Assembly: GCA_001303585.1 (NCBI GenBank)
Contig: LJTT01000011.1
Coordinates: 27,326-91,325 of the forward strand
Origin: Betaproteobacteria bacterium SG8_41
GTDB taxonomy: Bacteria > Pseudomonadota > Gammaproteobacteria > Burkholderiales > SG8-41
Reading direction: 5' to 3'
DNA: 64,000 nucleotides
Shown one piece after another: positions 9,121-19,937 of this stretch. Each line of letters begins with the position of its first letter. Position 1 is the stretch's first letter. Below the pieces are notes generated by a model. The model was not told the origin of the DNA and searched no databases. It saw only the letters and a program-made list of their open reading frames with translations. The position numbers and the translations under genes were made by a program.

Positions 9121-9325
9121 CAGGAGCTCGGGGTGAATTCAAGCGCGCCTGCCGGGAAGACCGCGAGGCATGCTGAGGATGGCAAACCGGGATGATCTGA
9201 GGTGCCAGGACGCCACGAACGCCAGTCATTCCCGCAAACGAACGCTTTAATGTTCTCGGTGAATGGCCGGCCGGCCGGCAGCAACGTTGCCGCAAAGCGC
9301 TTCGCTGCGATCGTGTGACGGGCCG

Positions 9326-9979
9326 TCATCTGTTTCCTCGAGTCGAATGCAGGGCTTGATGCACCATGCTCGCCATCGCTGCAGCCGCATCCGTGCCGTC
9401 TCGCTTCAATCCCTCAATGACGCCCTCGCGGTCTCTGGGCGGTCGGTTCTGACTCACCTTCCACTTACCGACGAGTTGCGAGACCGGGATTTCAAGGCCG
9501 ACAATCGCCGCAATCATTTTTTCAATATAGTCGACGGGGGCGTCCGTCACTTTCCAGGGGGCAGGCCGTTCTGCCTCATGCCGGTTCGTCAGTCCTTCAA
9601 CGTGCGCTCGCAACCACGCTGGGTCCTCGATGACGCGGATGTGTCCCCTTGCGTGGACGACCGCGTAGTTCCAGGTCGGCACCACTTTCGCGGTTTCTTT
9701 CTTGCTCGGGTACCAGGAAGGCGAGACAAAGGTCTGCGGCCCCTGAAATATCACGAGTGCCTGAACATCGCGCGCGAAGTCGTGCCACAGCGGATTTGCG
9801 CGCGCGATATGGGCGTGCAGCGTGCCATAAGGCGGCGGATCCGCTTGTAACAGGAAAGGGACGTGGTTCGCCTCAAGGCCGCTCGCAGCCAGCGTCACCA
9901 ACGCCCCAAACGGATGCGCGCGAACCAGCTGGTGAAGCACTTCTACATCTGTTTCTTCGAAATGCCTTGGGAGGTACAT
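9326..9979 (-). CDS. PaiB-type FMN-binding regulator / flavin-reductase-fold protein
   Basis: PaiB-like proteins have a split-barrel FMN-binding fold and were first described as negative regulators in Bacillus. The 217 residues begin MYLPRHFEETD, the standard N-terminus. They continue with PFGALVT, NHVPFLL, GTLHAHIARANPLW, FQGPQTFVSPSWYPSK and VPTWNYAVVHARG, which are diagnostic. I chose the ATG at 9979 because ggagacgaaaa precedes it; the frame is open further upstream to 10147, overlapping cnoX. What it controls here is unknown. Confidence 0.88.
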   Translation of the reverse strand: MYLPRHFEETDVEVLHQLVRAHPFGALVTLAASGLEANHVPFLLQADPPPYGTLHAHIARANPLWHDFARDVQALVIFQGPQTFVSPSWYPSKKETAKVVPTWNYAVVHARGHIRVIEDPAWLRAHVEGLTNRHEAERPAPWKVTDAPVDYIEKMIAAIVGLEIPVSQLVGKWKVSQNRPPRDREGVIEGLKRDGTDAAAAMASMVHQALHSTRGNR

Positions 9980-10127
9980 TTTTCGTCTCCGTATTGCCGG
10001 ATGGAGGAGGCTGGTCTCTGATCGCTCACGCTTGAATTGATCCGCTTCCGCGGCCTTGCGCGGAGGTCTGATGCAATGACGGATTGAGCCGCTATGCGGG
10101 GCTTTCGCAACGCGTTGGGGTTCGCGA

Positions 10128-10988
10128 TCAATACATGGCGCTTGCAAGGCGCCGACGGTACTCGTCGACCAGTTCGTTATCCGGCCCGAGCAGGGAGAAC
10201 ACCTCGAGCATGGTCTTACGGCCGGCGTCGTCCTTGAATCCCCGGTCGCGTTTTACGATCTCGAGCAACTCGTCCAGCGCGTCGCGGTGCCGCTTGCCCG
10301 CGACATAAAGGCTGGCGAGCTGCAGCCTCGCGTCCAGATCGCCGGGGTCGCGCGTGATGCGTGATTGCAGCGAAGGCATGTCGCCCGCCTGCGCGGCGCC
10401 CTCGGCGAGATCGAGGCGGGCGCGGAGCGCCGTCACCCGCTCGTCCATCTGCGTGAGACCGCTCAGCGAATCCAGCGATTCGCGCGCGGCCGAGAACTGT
10501 CCAAGATCGAGGTAAATCCCGGCCCGGTCGATCCGGACTGCCTCATTCGCGGGGTCGCTTTTCGCCGCTTGATCGAGCAGTTCGAGGGCCCTGGCGGCAT
10601 CGCGTTTCGTTGAGTAGATCTCCGCTGACTGCAACCGGAGCTCATCCGATGCGGATGGCAGCACCCGCTCAATGAATTCACGCACCATCGGCTCCGGAAG
10701 TGCGCCGGCAAACTCGTCTACCAACTCCCCGTTGACGACTGCTTTGACGCTGGGAATGCCGCGCACGCCGAACTGCGCCGCGAGCCCCGGGCTGTCGTCT
10801 GAATTCACTTTGGCAAGCGTAAAGCGCCCGGCGTACTCCGCGGCAAGCCGCTCCAAAACCGGGCCGAGCGCACGGCACGGAGCGCACCATGGCGCCCAGA
10901 AGTCGACGATGACGGGGGCCTGCTTCGAGCCCTCGAACACGACTTGCTGGAAATTCGATTCATTGACCTCAACGACGTGGGAATCCAT
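10128..10988 (-). CDS. cnoX: Thioredoxin-TPR co-chaperone CnoX/YbbN
   Basis: Redox-regulated holdase that hands substrates to DnaK and GroEL. The 286 residues show an N-terminal thioredoxin domain (about 6-110) with the active site WCAPC (C35 and C38) and the cis-proline region GIPSV. A C-terminal TPR-type helical region (about 115-285) includes LQLASLYVAGKRHRDALDELLEIV. E. coli YbbN lost its CxxC, but this protein keeps it, so it may also be an active oxidoreductase. It lies alone on the minus strand between paiB and purB. Confidence 0.9.
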   Translation of the reverse strand: MDSHVVEVNESNFQQVVFEGSKQAPVIVDFWAPWCAPCRALGPVLERLAAEYAGRFTLAKVNSDDSPGLAAQFGVRGIPSVKAVVNGELVDEFAGALPEPMVREFIERVLPSASDELRLQSAEIYSTKRDAARALELLDQAAKSDPANEAVRIDRAGIYLDLGQFSAARESLDSLSGLTQMDERVTALRARLDLAEGAAQAGDMPSLQSRITRDPGDLDARLQLASLYVAGKRHRDALDELLEIVKRDRGFKDDAGRKTMLEVFSLLGPDNELVDEYRRRLASAMY

Positions 10989-11194
10989 GGCCCTGATCCA
11001 GGATAAACCGAAAAGGTGTCAAGAGCACCGAGAACACCATGTCAACAATTCAACCGCCGAATCCGCCAAGACAGGGAGCGTGTGAGCCGCGGCGAGGCCG
11101 GGCGTTCAATGCCGTCTCGCAAGCCGGCTCTTCAGCCAACCACTTGAGGTTTCTGTTCCGGGAATCCCCTGGCGCTTTTGGCGTCTTGGCGGTT
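10989..11194. repeat. Repeat-bearing gap between purB and cnoX
   Basis: The 206-base gap contains two oppositely oriented G/C/A-rich repeat stretches: aaccgccgaatccgccaag from about 11053, and ggcgcttttggcgtcttgg from about 11170. They resemble the 8- to 9-base-period repeats near 14089 and 28849. No gene or promoter was recognised. Confidence 0.4.
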
Positions 11195-12571
<1,377 letters not shown>

Positions 12572-12640
12572 TCAATATGAACGCACAGCGCTATTTTATC
12601 AAACGTGAGTTGCCCCGGCTCCGGTTACGAAGGAAATTTC

Positions 12641-13987
12641 ATGACAAGCGCATCGCAGGCCCTGGCCGAATTCGCGGTCGGCCTGAGCTATGAACGTATT
12701 CCGCCCGAGGTCATTGAACGTGCCAAGGATTGCCTTATCGATACCGTGGGTGCTTGCGTGTTCGGGGCCGAGTTGCCCTGGAGCAAGACCGTGATCGGCT
12801 ATGCCGAGCGCAATAGCGCGCCCGGGCAATGCAGCGTTTTGGGCACAGGCATCAAGCTGCGGGCGCCGTTTGCGTGCCTGGCGAACGGCGCGACGGCGCA
12901 CGCATACGAGCTCGATTGCCTCTGCGAGCCGAGCGTCGGCATCCATCCCAGCGCCGCGCTGGCGGTGCCCGGCCTGGCGGTGGGCCAGGGGCGAAAGAGG
13001 GCTGGCGCGGATGTCCTGGCCGCCGTGGTGGCGGGCTACGAGGTGCTCTACCGCATCGGGGATGCGGCCCGCCATTCCATCGAGAAGCTCGGGTTTCACT
13101 CACCCGGCATCGTCGGCGTGTTCGGAACAGCAGTCGTGGTCGGCAGGCTGTTCGGGCTGAACGCGCAGCAAATGGCAAATGCGTTCGGCATCGCCGGCTC
13201 GCTCAGCTCAGGGCTGATGGAGTTCTCGCGTACGGGGGGAATGGTGAAGCGACTGCATCTGGGGCGTTCAGCCGAGGGCGGCTTTCTGGCCGCGGTGCTC
13301 GCTCGTGATGGCTACACGGGACCGGCGGGCGTGTTCGAGGGCAAATTCGGAGTCCTCAACACCTTCTGCCGGGACGCGGATCCCGCGCGCCTGACGCGAG
13401 ACCTGGGGTCGGACTGGCATGTGCTGAAGACCAAGATCAAGCGCTACGCGTGCCACTCGACGGCTCAGATTCCAGTGACGGTTGCGCTCCAATTGAAGAA
13501 GACCCACGGAATATCGGGCGATGACGTCGCCGGCATGACCATTGCAGCCAACGAGAAAACGGTTAACCAGCATGCCATCAACGAGCCGAAAGATCTCACG
13601 ATGGCGCAATACAGCGCGCCGTTCTGCACGTCGCTGGCGCTCTATCTCGACCCGACCGACCCGCGGGTGTTTTCCGAGGAGAGCCTCAACCATCCCGGGA
13701 TTCGCGCGCTCGCGAAGAGTGCGCGCGTCGAACTGCACAAGACGGGGTCAGGCTTTTACACGCCAGCGTGCCGGGTGACGCTCAGGCTCAAGAATGGCAA
13801 GGAAGTCTCGGCAGAGGGCGATGATTTCAAGGGAACCCCTACGATGCCGCTCACGCGACCGGAGCTCCTCGAGAAATTCCTGAAGCTCACGGCACATCAT
13901 GAACGGTCGCGCGCCGAGCGGCTGTTCGGTCAGCTCGCAGCGGCGGACAAGCTTGCGGATATGAGCGCGCTGGATTTTGCCATTTGA
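12641..13987 (+). CDS. MmgE/PrpD family protein (2-methylcitrate dehydratase-like)
   Basis: The family includes 2-methylcitrate dehydratase, cis-aconitate decarboxylase and many uncharacterised members; the substrate cannot be read from sequence. It has 448 residues. The typical start ALAEFAVGLSYERIPPEVIERAKDCLIDTVG is followed by NGATAHAYELD, HPSAALAVPGLAVG, GAGxL-like FGIAGSLSSGLMEF, VKRLHLGRSAEGG and KRYACHSTAQIPV. The start is ATG 12641 with aaggaaa upstream. It stands alone, without prpB or prpC, so a propionate role is not supported by context. Confidence 0.85.
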   Translation: MTSASQALAEFAVGLSYERIPPEVIERAKDCLIDTVGACVFGAELPWSKTVIGYAERNSAPGQCSVLGTGIKLRAPFACLANGATAHAYELDCLCEPSVGIHPSAALAVPGLAVGQGRKRAGADVLAAVVAGYEVLYRIGDAARHSIEKLGFHSPGIVGVFGTAVVVGRLFGLNAQQMANAFGIAGSLSSGLMEFSRTGGMVKRLHLGRSAEGGFLAAVLARDGYTGPAGVFEGKFGVLNTFCRDADPARLTRDLGSDWHVLKTKIKRYACHSTAQIPVTVALQLKKTHGISGDDVAGMTIAANEKTVNQHAINEPKDLTMAQYSAPFCTSLALYLDPTDPRVFSEESLNHPGIRALAKSARVELHKTGSGFYTPACRVTLRLKNGKEVSAEGDDFKGTPTMPLTRPELLEKFLKLTAHHERSRAERLFGQLAAADKLADMSALDFAI

Positions 13988-14362
13988 CGGGTGGACGCGT
14001 CGCGCGGACCTGACCGGCTTTTCAATATTTCAACCGCCGAGCTGCCGAGAAAGACCAGATTCACGAATCACGGTACTGCGTGAAACGCCAGAACGCCAAG
14101 ACCACCGAAGTAGGCCGATCCAATATCGATGCTCGAGCGACACAACGAGCGAGCGAAAGCGCGCTCAGGTCATGCGCCCCCGAGGGCTTGATCAGCGACG
14201 TGGGTGTATTCTTCCTTCTCCCTGTCGAAAAACAGAGGCACTGAGAGGGGGGCGCATTGGATTTCGTCGCGTTTATTTGGGTTCATCGGCGCTTCCATTT
14301 GAGCCTGAACCATGGTCTTGGCGCTCTCGGCGCCGCAATGGTTGATTGTTGCGGTAGCTGAC
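13988..14362. other. 375-base gap holding several decayed short-period repeats
   Basis: Three repeat types are visible: heptamers (gattcac at 14058, gaatcac at 14065), an 8- to 9-base rhythm around 14089-14110 (aacgccagaacgccaag), and a decamer-like stretch at about 14258-14299 (units near tttgggttca and tcggcgcttc). No RNA gene, clear promoter or coding frame is supported, apart from a possible upstream start (14312) of the next gene. Confidence 0.55.
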
Positions 14363-15250
14363 ATGGGGTCCCGCACACTCAGGGACTGGGCGCTGCTGGG
14401 GATCCTGGTCGTGCTGTGGGGCTCGAACTTCATGTTCGTCAAGCTCGGCGTTGCAACGGTGCCGCCCGCGACGCTTGCAGCCGGGCGCCTCCTTGTCGGC
14501 GCGGTGATGCTGGTCGCGGTGATCCGCGCACTCGGGTACCGCTTCCCGCCGCCTGGCCCGATCTGGGTTCCCTACACAATACTGGCGGTGGTGGGCAACA
14601 GCATGCCGTTCTGGCTCATCAGCTGGGGCCAGCAGACGATCGACAGCTCCCTCGCCGGCATACTCATGGCCATCATGCCGCTCGCGACGCTCGTCATGGC
14701 GCACGTATGGGTTACCGGCGAGCGCCTGACGCGCAACCGCGCGCTGGGGTTCGTGCTGGGTTTTGTTGGAATCGTCGTTTTGATAGGCCCGGCGGCGCTT
14801 GCCGGACTCGGCGGATCGGCGGCCCGGGTCCTGGCCCAGCTGGCGGTGCTGGGCGGAGCGCTCTGCTATGCAAGCCAAAGCGTACTGGTGCGTATCACCT
14901 TGAAGGACGATGTGATGGTGGCATCGGCTGCGATCGTGGCGATTGCCGCTGCGATCAGCCTGCCGATAGCGTTTGTCGTCGACCAGCCCTGGAACCTATC
15001 TCCCAGCGCGACATCGGTCTGGGCCGTGATCTGGATGGGCATCGGCCCGACCGGGATCGCCACTCTGGCGTTTATCAAGCTTATCGGCTCGGCGGGCCCG
15101 ACGTTCATGTCCCTCGTAAACTACGGCGTCCCGGTAGTTGCCGTTTTTCTGGGTGTGGTGATGCTCGGGGAAGCGCCAAACGCCAACGCTTACACCGGAT
15201 TGCTGCTTATTCTGACCGGCATCGCGGTGAGCCAGCTGCGTCGCCGTTGA
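14363..15250 (+). CDS. EamA/DMT-family transporter
   Basis: Drug/metabolite transporter superfamily inner-membrane protein, probably an exporter of unknown substrate. It has 295 residues with ten predicted membrane segments and an internal duplication. The first half opens with LGILVVLWGSNFMFVKLG; the second half ends LVNYGVPVVAVFLGVVMLGE, the typical EamA ending, with ANAYTGLLLILTGIAV. I chose ATG 14363; an alternative ATG at 14312 adds 17 hydrophobic residues. Neither has a good Shine-Dalgarno. Confidence 0.88.
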   Translation: MGSRTLRDWALLGILVVLWGSNFMFVKLGVATVPPATLAAGRLLVGAVMLVAVIRALGYRFPPPGPIWVPYTILAVVGNSMPFWLISWGQQTIDSSLAGILMAIMPLATLVMAHVWVTGERLTRNRALGFVLGFVGIVVLIGPAALAGLGGSAARVLAQLAVLGGALCYASQSVLVRITLKDDVMVASAAIVAIAAAISLPIAFVVDQPWNLSPSATSVWAVIWMGIGPTGIATLAFIKLIGSAGPTFMSLVNYGVPVVAVFLGVVMLGEAPNANAYTGLLLILTGIAVSQLRRR

Positions 15251-15271
15251 CCGCGACGGAACCTGCTTGCG

Positions 15272-16369
15272 CTAGCGGCGCGGCGCGCCCAGACCGATGG
15301 ACGGAAAAATCGGCGGGAAATCGAGCCCCAGATCGGGGTCGATCAGGAAATCGGGCTCGAACAGCAGCACATAGGTGCCGCCTCGCACGTCATCGGTTTC
15401 GAGCTTGTGGCGGTCCGCCCAGATTTTGCGGCCGTCGAGATGCCGCAACGTCCGTACCCCGAAATTCATCACGACGATAGGATTCTCGCGGGCGCGGTTG
15501 ATGCCTTTCTGCCAAGCGCGCAGCCGCAATTGCAGGGCCGCCGCGCGGTCACGCATTACGACGTCCTCGGATTCGTAGAGCCGGGCCAGGTTGATGAATG
15601 CGGGCGCGAAATCGGCTTCAGCGCTTTTCGCGTACCAATTCATTGCCGCGAGCAGGCTGCGGTTGATGCCGAGACCCCGCTCGTGCATGACGCCGAGATT
15701 GAACTGGGCGACGACAACGCCTTGCTCGGCGGCTGCCCGAAACCAGCGCAATGCCTGAAGCTCATCCCTTCGACCGAGGTTGTCGGCGGGACCCGGCAGC
15801 CGCGTGAGTGGCGCGGCCTCGAAGCCTCGCCAGGATGGCGGACCGCCGGTCAGATAACCGCAGGCGAGGTTGAGTTGGGCGAGGGGGTGTCCCCGTTCGG
15901 CCGCTGCCTGGAGCCACGAGAGCCCCTCCGCGAAACCGATCTCACGCTCGCGGCCGAAAAAGTGCAGCGCTCCGAGGTCGGACTGCGCCTGGGGCAGCCG
16001 CATTCCGGCGGCGGCACGCAACCAGCGCACGCCCTCGCGCTCGTCGCGCTCCGCGCCGATTCCCACCAGCAGCATCAGGCCCAGGTTGTACTGCGCGTGC
16101 GCGTTGCCCTGATCAGCGGCCCTCTTGAACCACTGCGCGGCCTCGGTGTCGCTCTGCCCGATGCCAAGTCCGGCAGCGTAAAACAGGCCGAGGGCAAGCT
16201 GCGATCCGGCATGGCCCGCGCGCGCGTCTTCCGCGAACTGGCGCACAGCCTCGCTGAAATCGCCCCGTCGCCCGGCAGCTTTGCCGTCCTCGTAGCCAGC
16301 GTGGCAAACAAGGGGCGCGAAAAGCAGCAGACCTGCGAGGATGGCGAAGCGTAACGACCCCCTATCCAT
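15272..16369 (-). CDS. Secreted Sel1/TPR-like repeat protein
   Basis: A signal peptide (residues 1-24, ending near CHAG) precedes a series of Sel1-like repeats between about 27 and 290. Examples are AQWFKRAADQGNAHAQYNLGLMLLVG, WLRAAAGMRLPQAQSDLGALHFFG and WFRAAAEQGVVVAQFNLGVMHERG. Such repeats form helical scaffolds for protein contacts, in the periplasm here. The C-terminal 70 residues are not repeat-like and end in a Pro/Gly-rich tail. The specific role is unknown. It stands alone between convergent and divergent neighbours. Confidence 0.85.
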   Translation of the reverse strand: MDRGSLRFAILAGLLLFAPLVCHAGYEDGKAAGRRGDFSEAVRQFAEDARAGHAGSQLALGLFYAAGLGIGQSDTEAAQWFKRAADQGNAHAQYNLGLMLLVGIGAERDEREGVRWLRAAAGMRLPQAQSDLGALHFFGREREIGFAEGLSWLQAAAERGHPLAQLNLACGYLTGGPPSWRGFEAAPLTRLPGPADNLGRRDELQALRWFRAAAEQGVVVAQFNLGVMHERGLGINRSLLAAMNWYAKSAEADFAPAFINLARLYESEDVVMRDRAAALQLRLRAWQKGINRARENPIVVMNFGVRTLRHLDGRKIWADRHKLETDDVRGGTYVLLFEPDFLIDPDLGLDFPPIFPSIGLGAPRR

Positions 16370-16607
16370 TGCGCTAGAACGCTCGCTTTTCCATTTGTTT
16401 CTTGACTATAGCGTAAGCACGCCCTGGCGGCGTGGACATTGGCTTGAAATCGGCGTTGTGATGCCCCAAGTACCAGGGAAGTGAAGCGTTATGTGACAAA
16501 TTTGGTGGCGTTGACCGTGAGGAATTTGACGTCGGGCCCCAATTCCAATCTTCTGCGCGACCACGCGGTGCTGAGTAACTTGACCGGGGCGGATGCCCGT
16601 TGATCAT

Positions 16608-16859
16608 ATGAACATCATTTACAGCAGCGACAACTACTATGTGGTGGAGTATCCCGCCCAGCATGGCTTCGAGCTGGTGGACAGGCGCGTCCAGCGCGGG
16701 ACTTTTCTCCAGGGCGACGTCGCAGAGCGTTTTGCTCAGGCCATGCAGGAAGCGGTCGCGAGCGAGGCCTCCGTCGAGCGCGTTGACGCGTTTTGCTTGA
16801 CCTTCCCCTCGTCTACCACTGACGCCCGCACAAGCGGTGCCTCGCCGGGGAAATTGTGA
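16608..16859 (+). CDS. DUF3567 family protein
   Basis: The 83-residue protein beginning MNIIYSSDNYYVVEYPAQHGFELVDRR matches my memory of DUF3567, a small family of unknown function typical of Betaproteobacteria. I chose ATG 16608 because the family starts MNII; ATG 16593 would add five residues. The N-terminal 60 residues carry the conserved part (RGTFLQGDVAERF), and the C-terminal tail is low-complexity. It is useful as a taxonomic hint. Confidence 0.75.
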   Translation: MNIIYSSDNYYVVEYPAQHGFELVDRRVQRGTFLQGDVAERFAQAMQEAVASEASVERVDAFCLTFPSSTTDARTSGASPGKL

Positions 16860-16895
16860 GCGGTAAACGCTCGAGCGCCCTGTCGGCTGCCCGGG

Positions 16896-17540
16896 CTAAT
16901 TTTCCTGTTCGCTGAGGCCGATCCCGGTTGCGGTCTCGATCCGCGCCGCCATTTGCTCCATCGCGGCGCGGCCCGGCAGACTTTCCGCGATCACGAGATC
17001 GGCCTGACCCTGCCTGCGGCTGCGCGCGATCAGCTGATAGCGCGGCTCGGCGCTGAACTTGCTTTGAATCTGGGCCGCGATTAGTGGTGCCATCGCGGCA
17101 ATGTCGGTGCGGGAAAGCGCGCGTCGAGCCAGCGTCAAGCCGAACAGTCGGCGTACTGTCACAATGCGATCGGGTCCTGCTGTGACGGTCAGCGAGTTGG
17201 CGAGCAGGTAGACCGCCAGCGCGAGAAACACGACACCGAAGGCCAGAACCGGGAGCGCGAAGCCTCCCACCAGGACCATCGCTACCCATCCCTGCGCGTC
17301 CGGTCCGTCCGCGAGTCCAAGGCCGGCCGCGGCGGCGATGGGCAGTGCAATACTCACGGCGCCGAAGGCGCCGTAACCAGCGGCGGCCCCTCGATTGCGG
17401 AACGGCGGGAAATGGAACTCGAGACCTTCGGGCCCCTCGCTCACGCGGACAATGCGCCGCGGAAGCGGTGCATGCGAGGTGGGGCTCGGTGTAGGGTGGT
17501 TCAACAAGCTGTTCCGGGGTTCCAATAGTCGGCGACTCAT
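16896..17540 (-). CDS. Hypothetical membrane protein with two adjacent transmembrane helices
   Basis: I do not recognise the family. The 214 residues show a Pro-rich N-terminus (1-50), two hydrophobic segments (about 56-80 and 84-115), then a cytoplasmic-looking domain with TVTAGPDRIVTVRRLFGLTLARRALSR and YQLIARSRRQGQADLVIAESLPG. The latter resembles the layout of small PH-domain-like membrane proteins. It begins 13 bases after the stop of the exonuclease/GIY-YIG gene on the same strand, so the two are probably co-transcribed. Confidence 0.65.
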   Translation of the reverse strand: MSRRLLEPRNSLLNHPTPSPTSHAPLPRRIVRVSEGPEGLEFHFPPFRNRGAAAGYGAFGAVSIALPIAAAAGLGLADGPDAQGWVAMVLVGGFALPVLAFGVVFLALAVYLLANSLTVTAGPDRIVTVRRLFGLTLARRALSRTDIAAMAPLIAAQIQSKFSAEPRYQLIARSRRQGQADLVIAESLPGRAAMEQMAARIETATGIGLSEQEN

Positions 17541-17553
17541 GATGCCGGCGCCC

Positions 17554-18948
17554 TCATCCCGGCAGGGGGATCACTAAGCAATGGCGATGCGCCGAGCTGA
17601 AGAAGCGCGTCAATATGCGATAGGTGTCGAGATCGAACACGGGCTGCGTGTCACGCGCCGAGAGCTCTTGCAGGTCTGTCTCCGAGCGCGCGGTGCCCAG
17701 GTAACACCACCGGTCGAGCACGATCAGAGGATCGGCTGGGTTGCCGGACTCGCGTATGCCGACACGCCCGGTAAATGGCCACGGGCGCATCTTGAGCCGC
17801 GAGAGCGCCTGTCCGAGCCGCAAGCCGTGAACGGCGGGGCTTTCCTTTCCGACGCAGGCGCCGCGGCAGCGCCGGATTTGATGACCAAAGCACGGCCCGC
17901 GGCCCTTCTCGAGACCGAGGAGAATGAGGCACAGCCCGTGCTCGCTCGCGAGCGCGCGCAGTGCTTCCAACGCCGCGCGGCGCGATCGGAACAGACCGTG
18001 AAGCTCGGCAAACCGGGAGCAATCGAGATCGCGGGCGCTCAGCAGCTGCGGGGGCGCGTCGGGCGTCTGCGCCTGCCATTGCCAGGCGCAAAGTTCGTTG
18101 GTGCGGCGCAGCCGGCGGTTATGGACCGGCGCAAGCTGCTTGACGAGCCTTGCTTCCTCTATCAAGGCGCCGAGCTCGCCGCTCGTCTCGATCCAGTCAA
18201 CGCGCCGTACCTGCTGCACGATTTTCATGTCGCGGCCGTCGCGGTAGTCGCTGGAAAAATGCGACATGACGCGCGCGCGCAGGTTCACGCTCTTTCCAAC
18301 GTAGAGAACGACGTCGTTCTCGCCGTAGAAAAGGTAGACGCCGGGCCCTTCCGGAACGTCTTCCAGCGCGCCTTCGGGAAGGCCTGCGGGGACCGTCGGG
18401 GCCTTGACCAGACGGTTTACGGCCGCCGCGATGACGTCGGGCTCAAATTCGTGCTGCCAGCGGTTTGCGAGGAGCCACAGAGCCCGCGCATCGCCGAGCG
18501 CGCGGTGCCGCTGCTCGCACGCGATGCCGTGCCGCGCTGTCAGGGCGTCGAGGTTGTGGCGTGCCTCGTGCGGATACAGTTTGCGCGAGAGCTTCACCGT
18601 GCACAGCACCCGGCTCGCGTAGTTCAGACCCGCGCGCCGGAACTCGTTGCGCAGAAAACCGTAATCAAAGCGGGCATTGTGCGCGACCAGAATCCGGCCC
18701 TCGAGCCGCCGGTGGAGCTCGCGCGCAATCTCGCCGAAGCTCGGGGCGAGCGCGACCATTTCATTGGTAATGCCGGTAAGGGACTGTATTGCGGGCGGGA
18801 TGCTTACGCCCGGATTCAGGAGCGTAGACCACTCGGCCGCGACCCGTCCGCTCTCAACCTCAACGAGGCCGACCTCGGTGATGCGATCGTAAGCAGGATG
18901 GGCGCCTGTGGTCTCGACGTCCAGGAAGACGAGGGGCTGATCAAGCAC
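17554..18948 (-). CDS. DnaQ-like 3'-5' exonuclease fused to a UvrC-type GIY-YIG nuclease domain
   Basis: A two-domain DNA-processing protein of 464 residues. Residues 5-165 are a DEDDh exonuclease related to DNA polymerase III epsilon: D10 and E12 in FLDVETTG, D95 in HNARFDYGF, and H148 and D153 in HRALGDA. Residues 204-280 are a GIY-YIG domain as in UvrC/Cho: PGVYLFYGENDVVLYVGKSVNLRARV. The rest (about 290-464) resembles the Cys-containing region after GIY-YIG in this family (FGHQIRRCRGACVG). The start is GTG 18948. A heptamer repeat begins six bases upstream. A repair role is likely but not shown. Confidence 0.88.
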   Translation of the reverse strand: MLDQPLVFLDVETTGAHPAYDRITEVGLVEVESGRVAAEWSTLLNPGVSIPPAIQSLTGITNEMVALAPSFGEIARELHRRLEGRILVAHNARFDYGFLRNEFRRAGLNYASRVLCTVKLSRKLYPHEARHNLDALTARHGIACEQRHRALGDARALWLLANRWQHEFEPDVIAAAVNRLVKAPTVPAGLPEGALEDVPEGPGVYLFYGENDVVLYVGKSVNLRARVMSHFSSDYRDGRDMKIVQQVRRVDWIETSGELGALIEEARLVKQLAPVHNRRLRRTNELCAWQWQAQTPDAPPQLLSARDLDCSRFAELHGLFRSRRAALEALRALASEHGLCLILLGLEKGRGPCFGHQIRRCRGACVGKESPAVHGLRLGQALSRLKMRPWPFTGRVGIRESGNPADPLIVLDRWCYLGTARSETDLQELSARDTQPVFDLDTYRILTRFFSSAHRHCLVIPLPG

Positions 18949-18953
18949 TACCA

Positions 18954-19045
18954 GACTCGTGACCCGTGACCCATGACCTGTGACCAGGAGAGGCCGTGAA
19001 GGTAGAGCGCGTTCAACCAGTTACTGGTCACCGGTCACCGCTCAC
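18954..19045. repeat. Two degenerate heptamer repeat blocks between iclR and the exonuclease gene
   Basis: Five units of the gacccgt type run 18954-18988 (gactcgt, gacccgt, gacccat, gacctgt, gaccagg). Four units of the cggtcac type run 19018-19045 (cagttac, tggtcac, cggtcac, cgctcac). The first block is directly upstream of the GTG start at 18948, and the second touches the stop codon of the IclR gene. The two blocks are opposite in sense (gtgacc versus ggtcac), so they can pair. Confidence 0.8.
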
Positions 19046-19824
19046 TATCGTTGGTAGCCGATGGCGCGCGAAATGTTATGGGCGGTTTGCTGCACCTGGG
19101 CGGCCCATGCCCGGTCGAGGCGGTCGGATGGTGCCGAGACCGAAAGCCCGGCCACGAGCCGATTGTCGTCGTTATAGATTCCGGCCCCGATGCACGACAC
19201 GCCTTTCTCGGCCTCCTCGTTGTCGAACGCGTAGCCGTTGCGTCGAACCCGGTCGAGCTCCTTTGAGAGCTGCTCGGCATCCGTCAGGGTGTTTTCCGTA
19301 TAGCGCGGGAGGCCAGTGCGCCGCGCATAGTCCAGCCATTGCTCGGGGCCGTCCTCGGCGAGGAAGACCTTGCCCACGGCGGTAATGTGAAGGGGTGCGC
19401 GCGCACCGATGATCTGAACCACACGCATCATTGAACTGCTACCCGCGGTGCGCTCAACGTAGACGACCTCGTCATCGCGGCGCACCGAGAGGTTGATTGT
19501 CTCGCCCAGTGCCTGATGCAGCACCTGCATATGGGGCAGGGCTTCCTGCCGTACGCTGATGCGCGATTTGACCAGGCTGCCCAACTCGAGAAGGCGGATC
19601 CCGAGGCGGTAGGTCCCGGGCTCGATGCGATCGACGAGGCGGTTATCGACCATCACGGAGAGGATGCGGTGCGCGGTAGAGGGGTGAAGTTCCGTTTCGG
19701 TGGCGAGCTGCTTGAGGTTGACCGGCGCCGTGTGCCGGGCGAGGGCCTTGAGCAGGCTCATCATGCGCTCGATAACCTGTATGGAGGATTTGGCTTCGGT
19801 CTGTGCCACGGCACGGCTGTCCAT
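19045..19824 (-). CDS. IclR-family transcriptional regulator
   Basis: It has 259 residues: an N-terminal winged helix-turn-helix (about 14-75; NLKQLATETELHPSTAHRILSVMVDN) and a C-terminal effector-binding domain. That domain includes VYVERTAGSSSMMRVVQIIGARAPLHITAVGKVFLA and the IclR signature EEAEKGVSCIGAGIYNDDNRLVAGLSVSAPSDR. IclR proteins commonly control catabolism of aromatic or small organic acids. The target cannot be inferred; it is divergent from greB with 151 bases between them. Confidence 0.92.
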   Translation of the reverse strand: MDSRAVAQTEAKSSIQVIERMMSLLKALARHTAPVNLKQLATETELHPSTAHRILSVMVDNRLVDRIEPGTYRLGIRLLELGSLVKSRISVRQEALPHMQVLHQALGETINLSVRRDDEVVYVERTAGSSSMMRVVQIIGARAPLHITAVGKVFLAEDGPEQWLDYARRTGLPRYTENTLTDAEQLSKELDRVRRNGYAFDNEEAEKGVSCIGAGIYNDDNRLVAGLSVSAPSDRLDRAWAAQVQQTAHNISRAIGYQR

Positions 19825-19937
19825 CGCAAACTTTGGGGGGCGATTTTATATGATGAAATGCGCCGGAACAACTAAATACCCCGCCGTTACAGAAAGATGG
19901 GGGCTTAACACGACCGTCGCCAGTAATGCTTTGTTTT

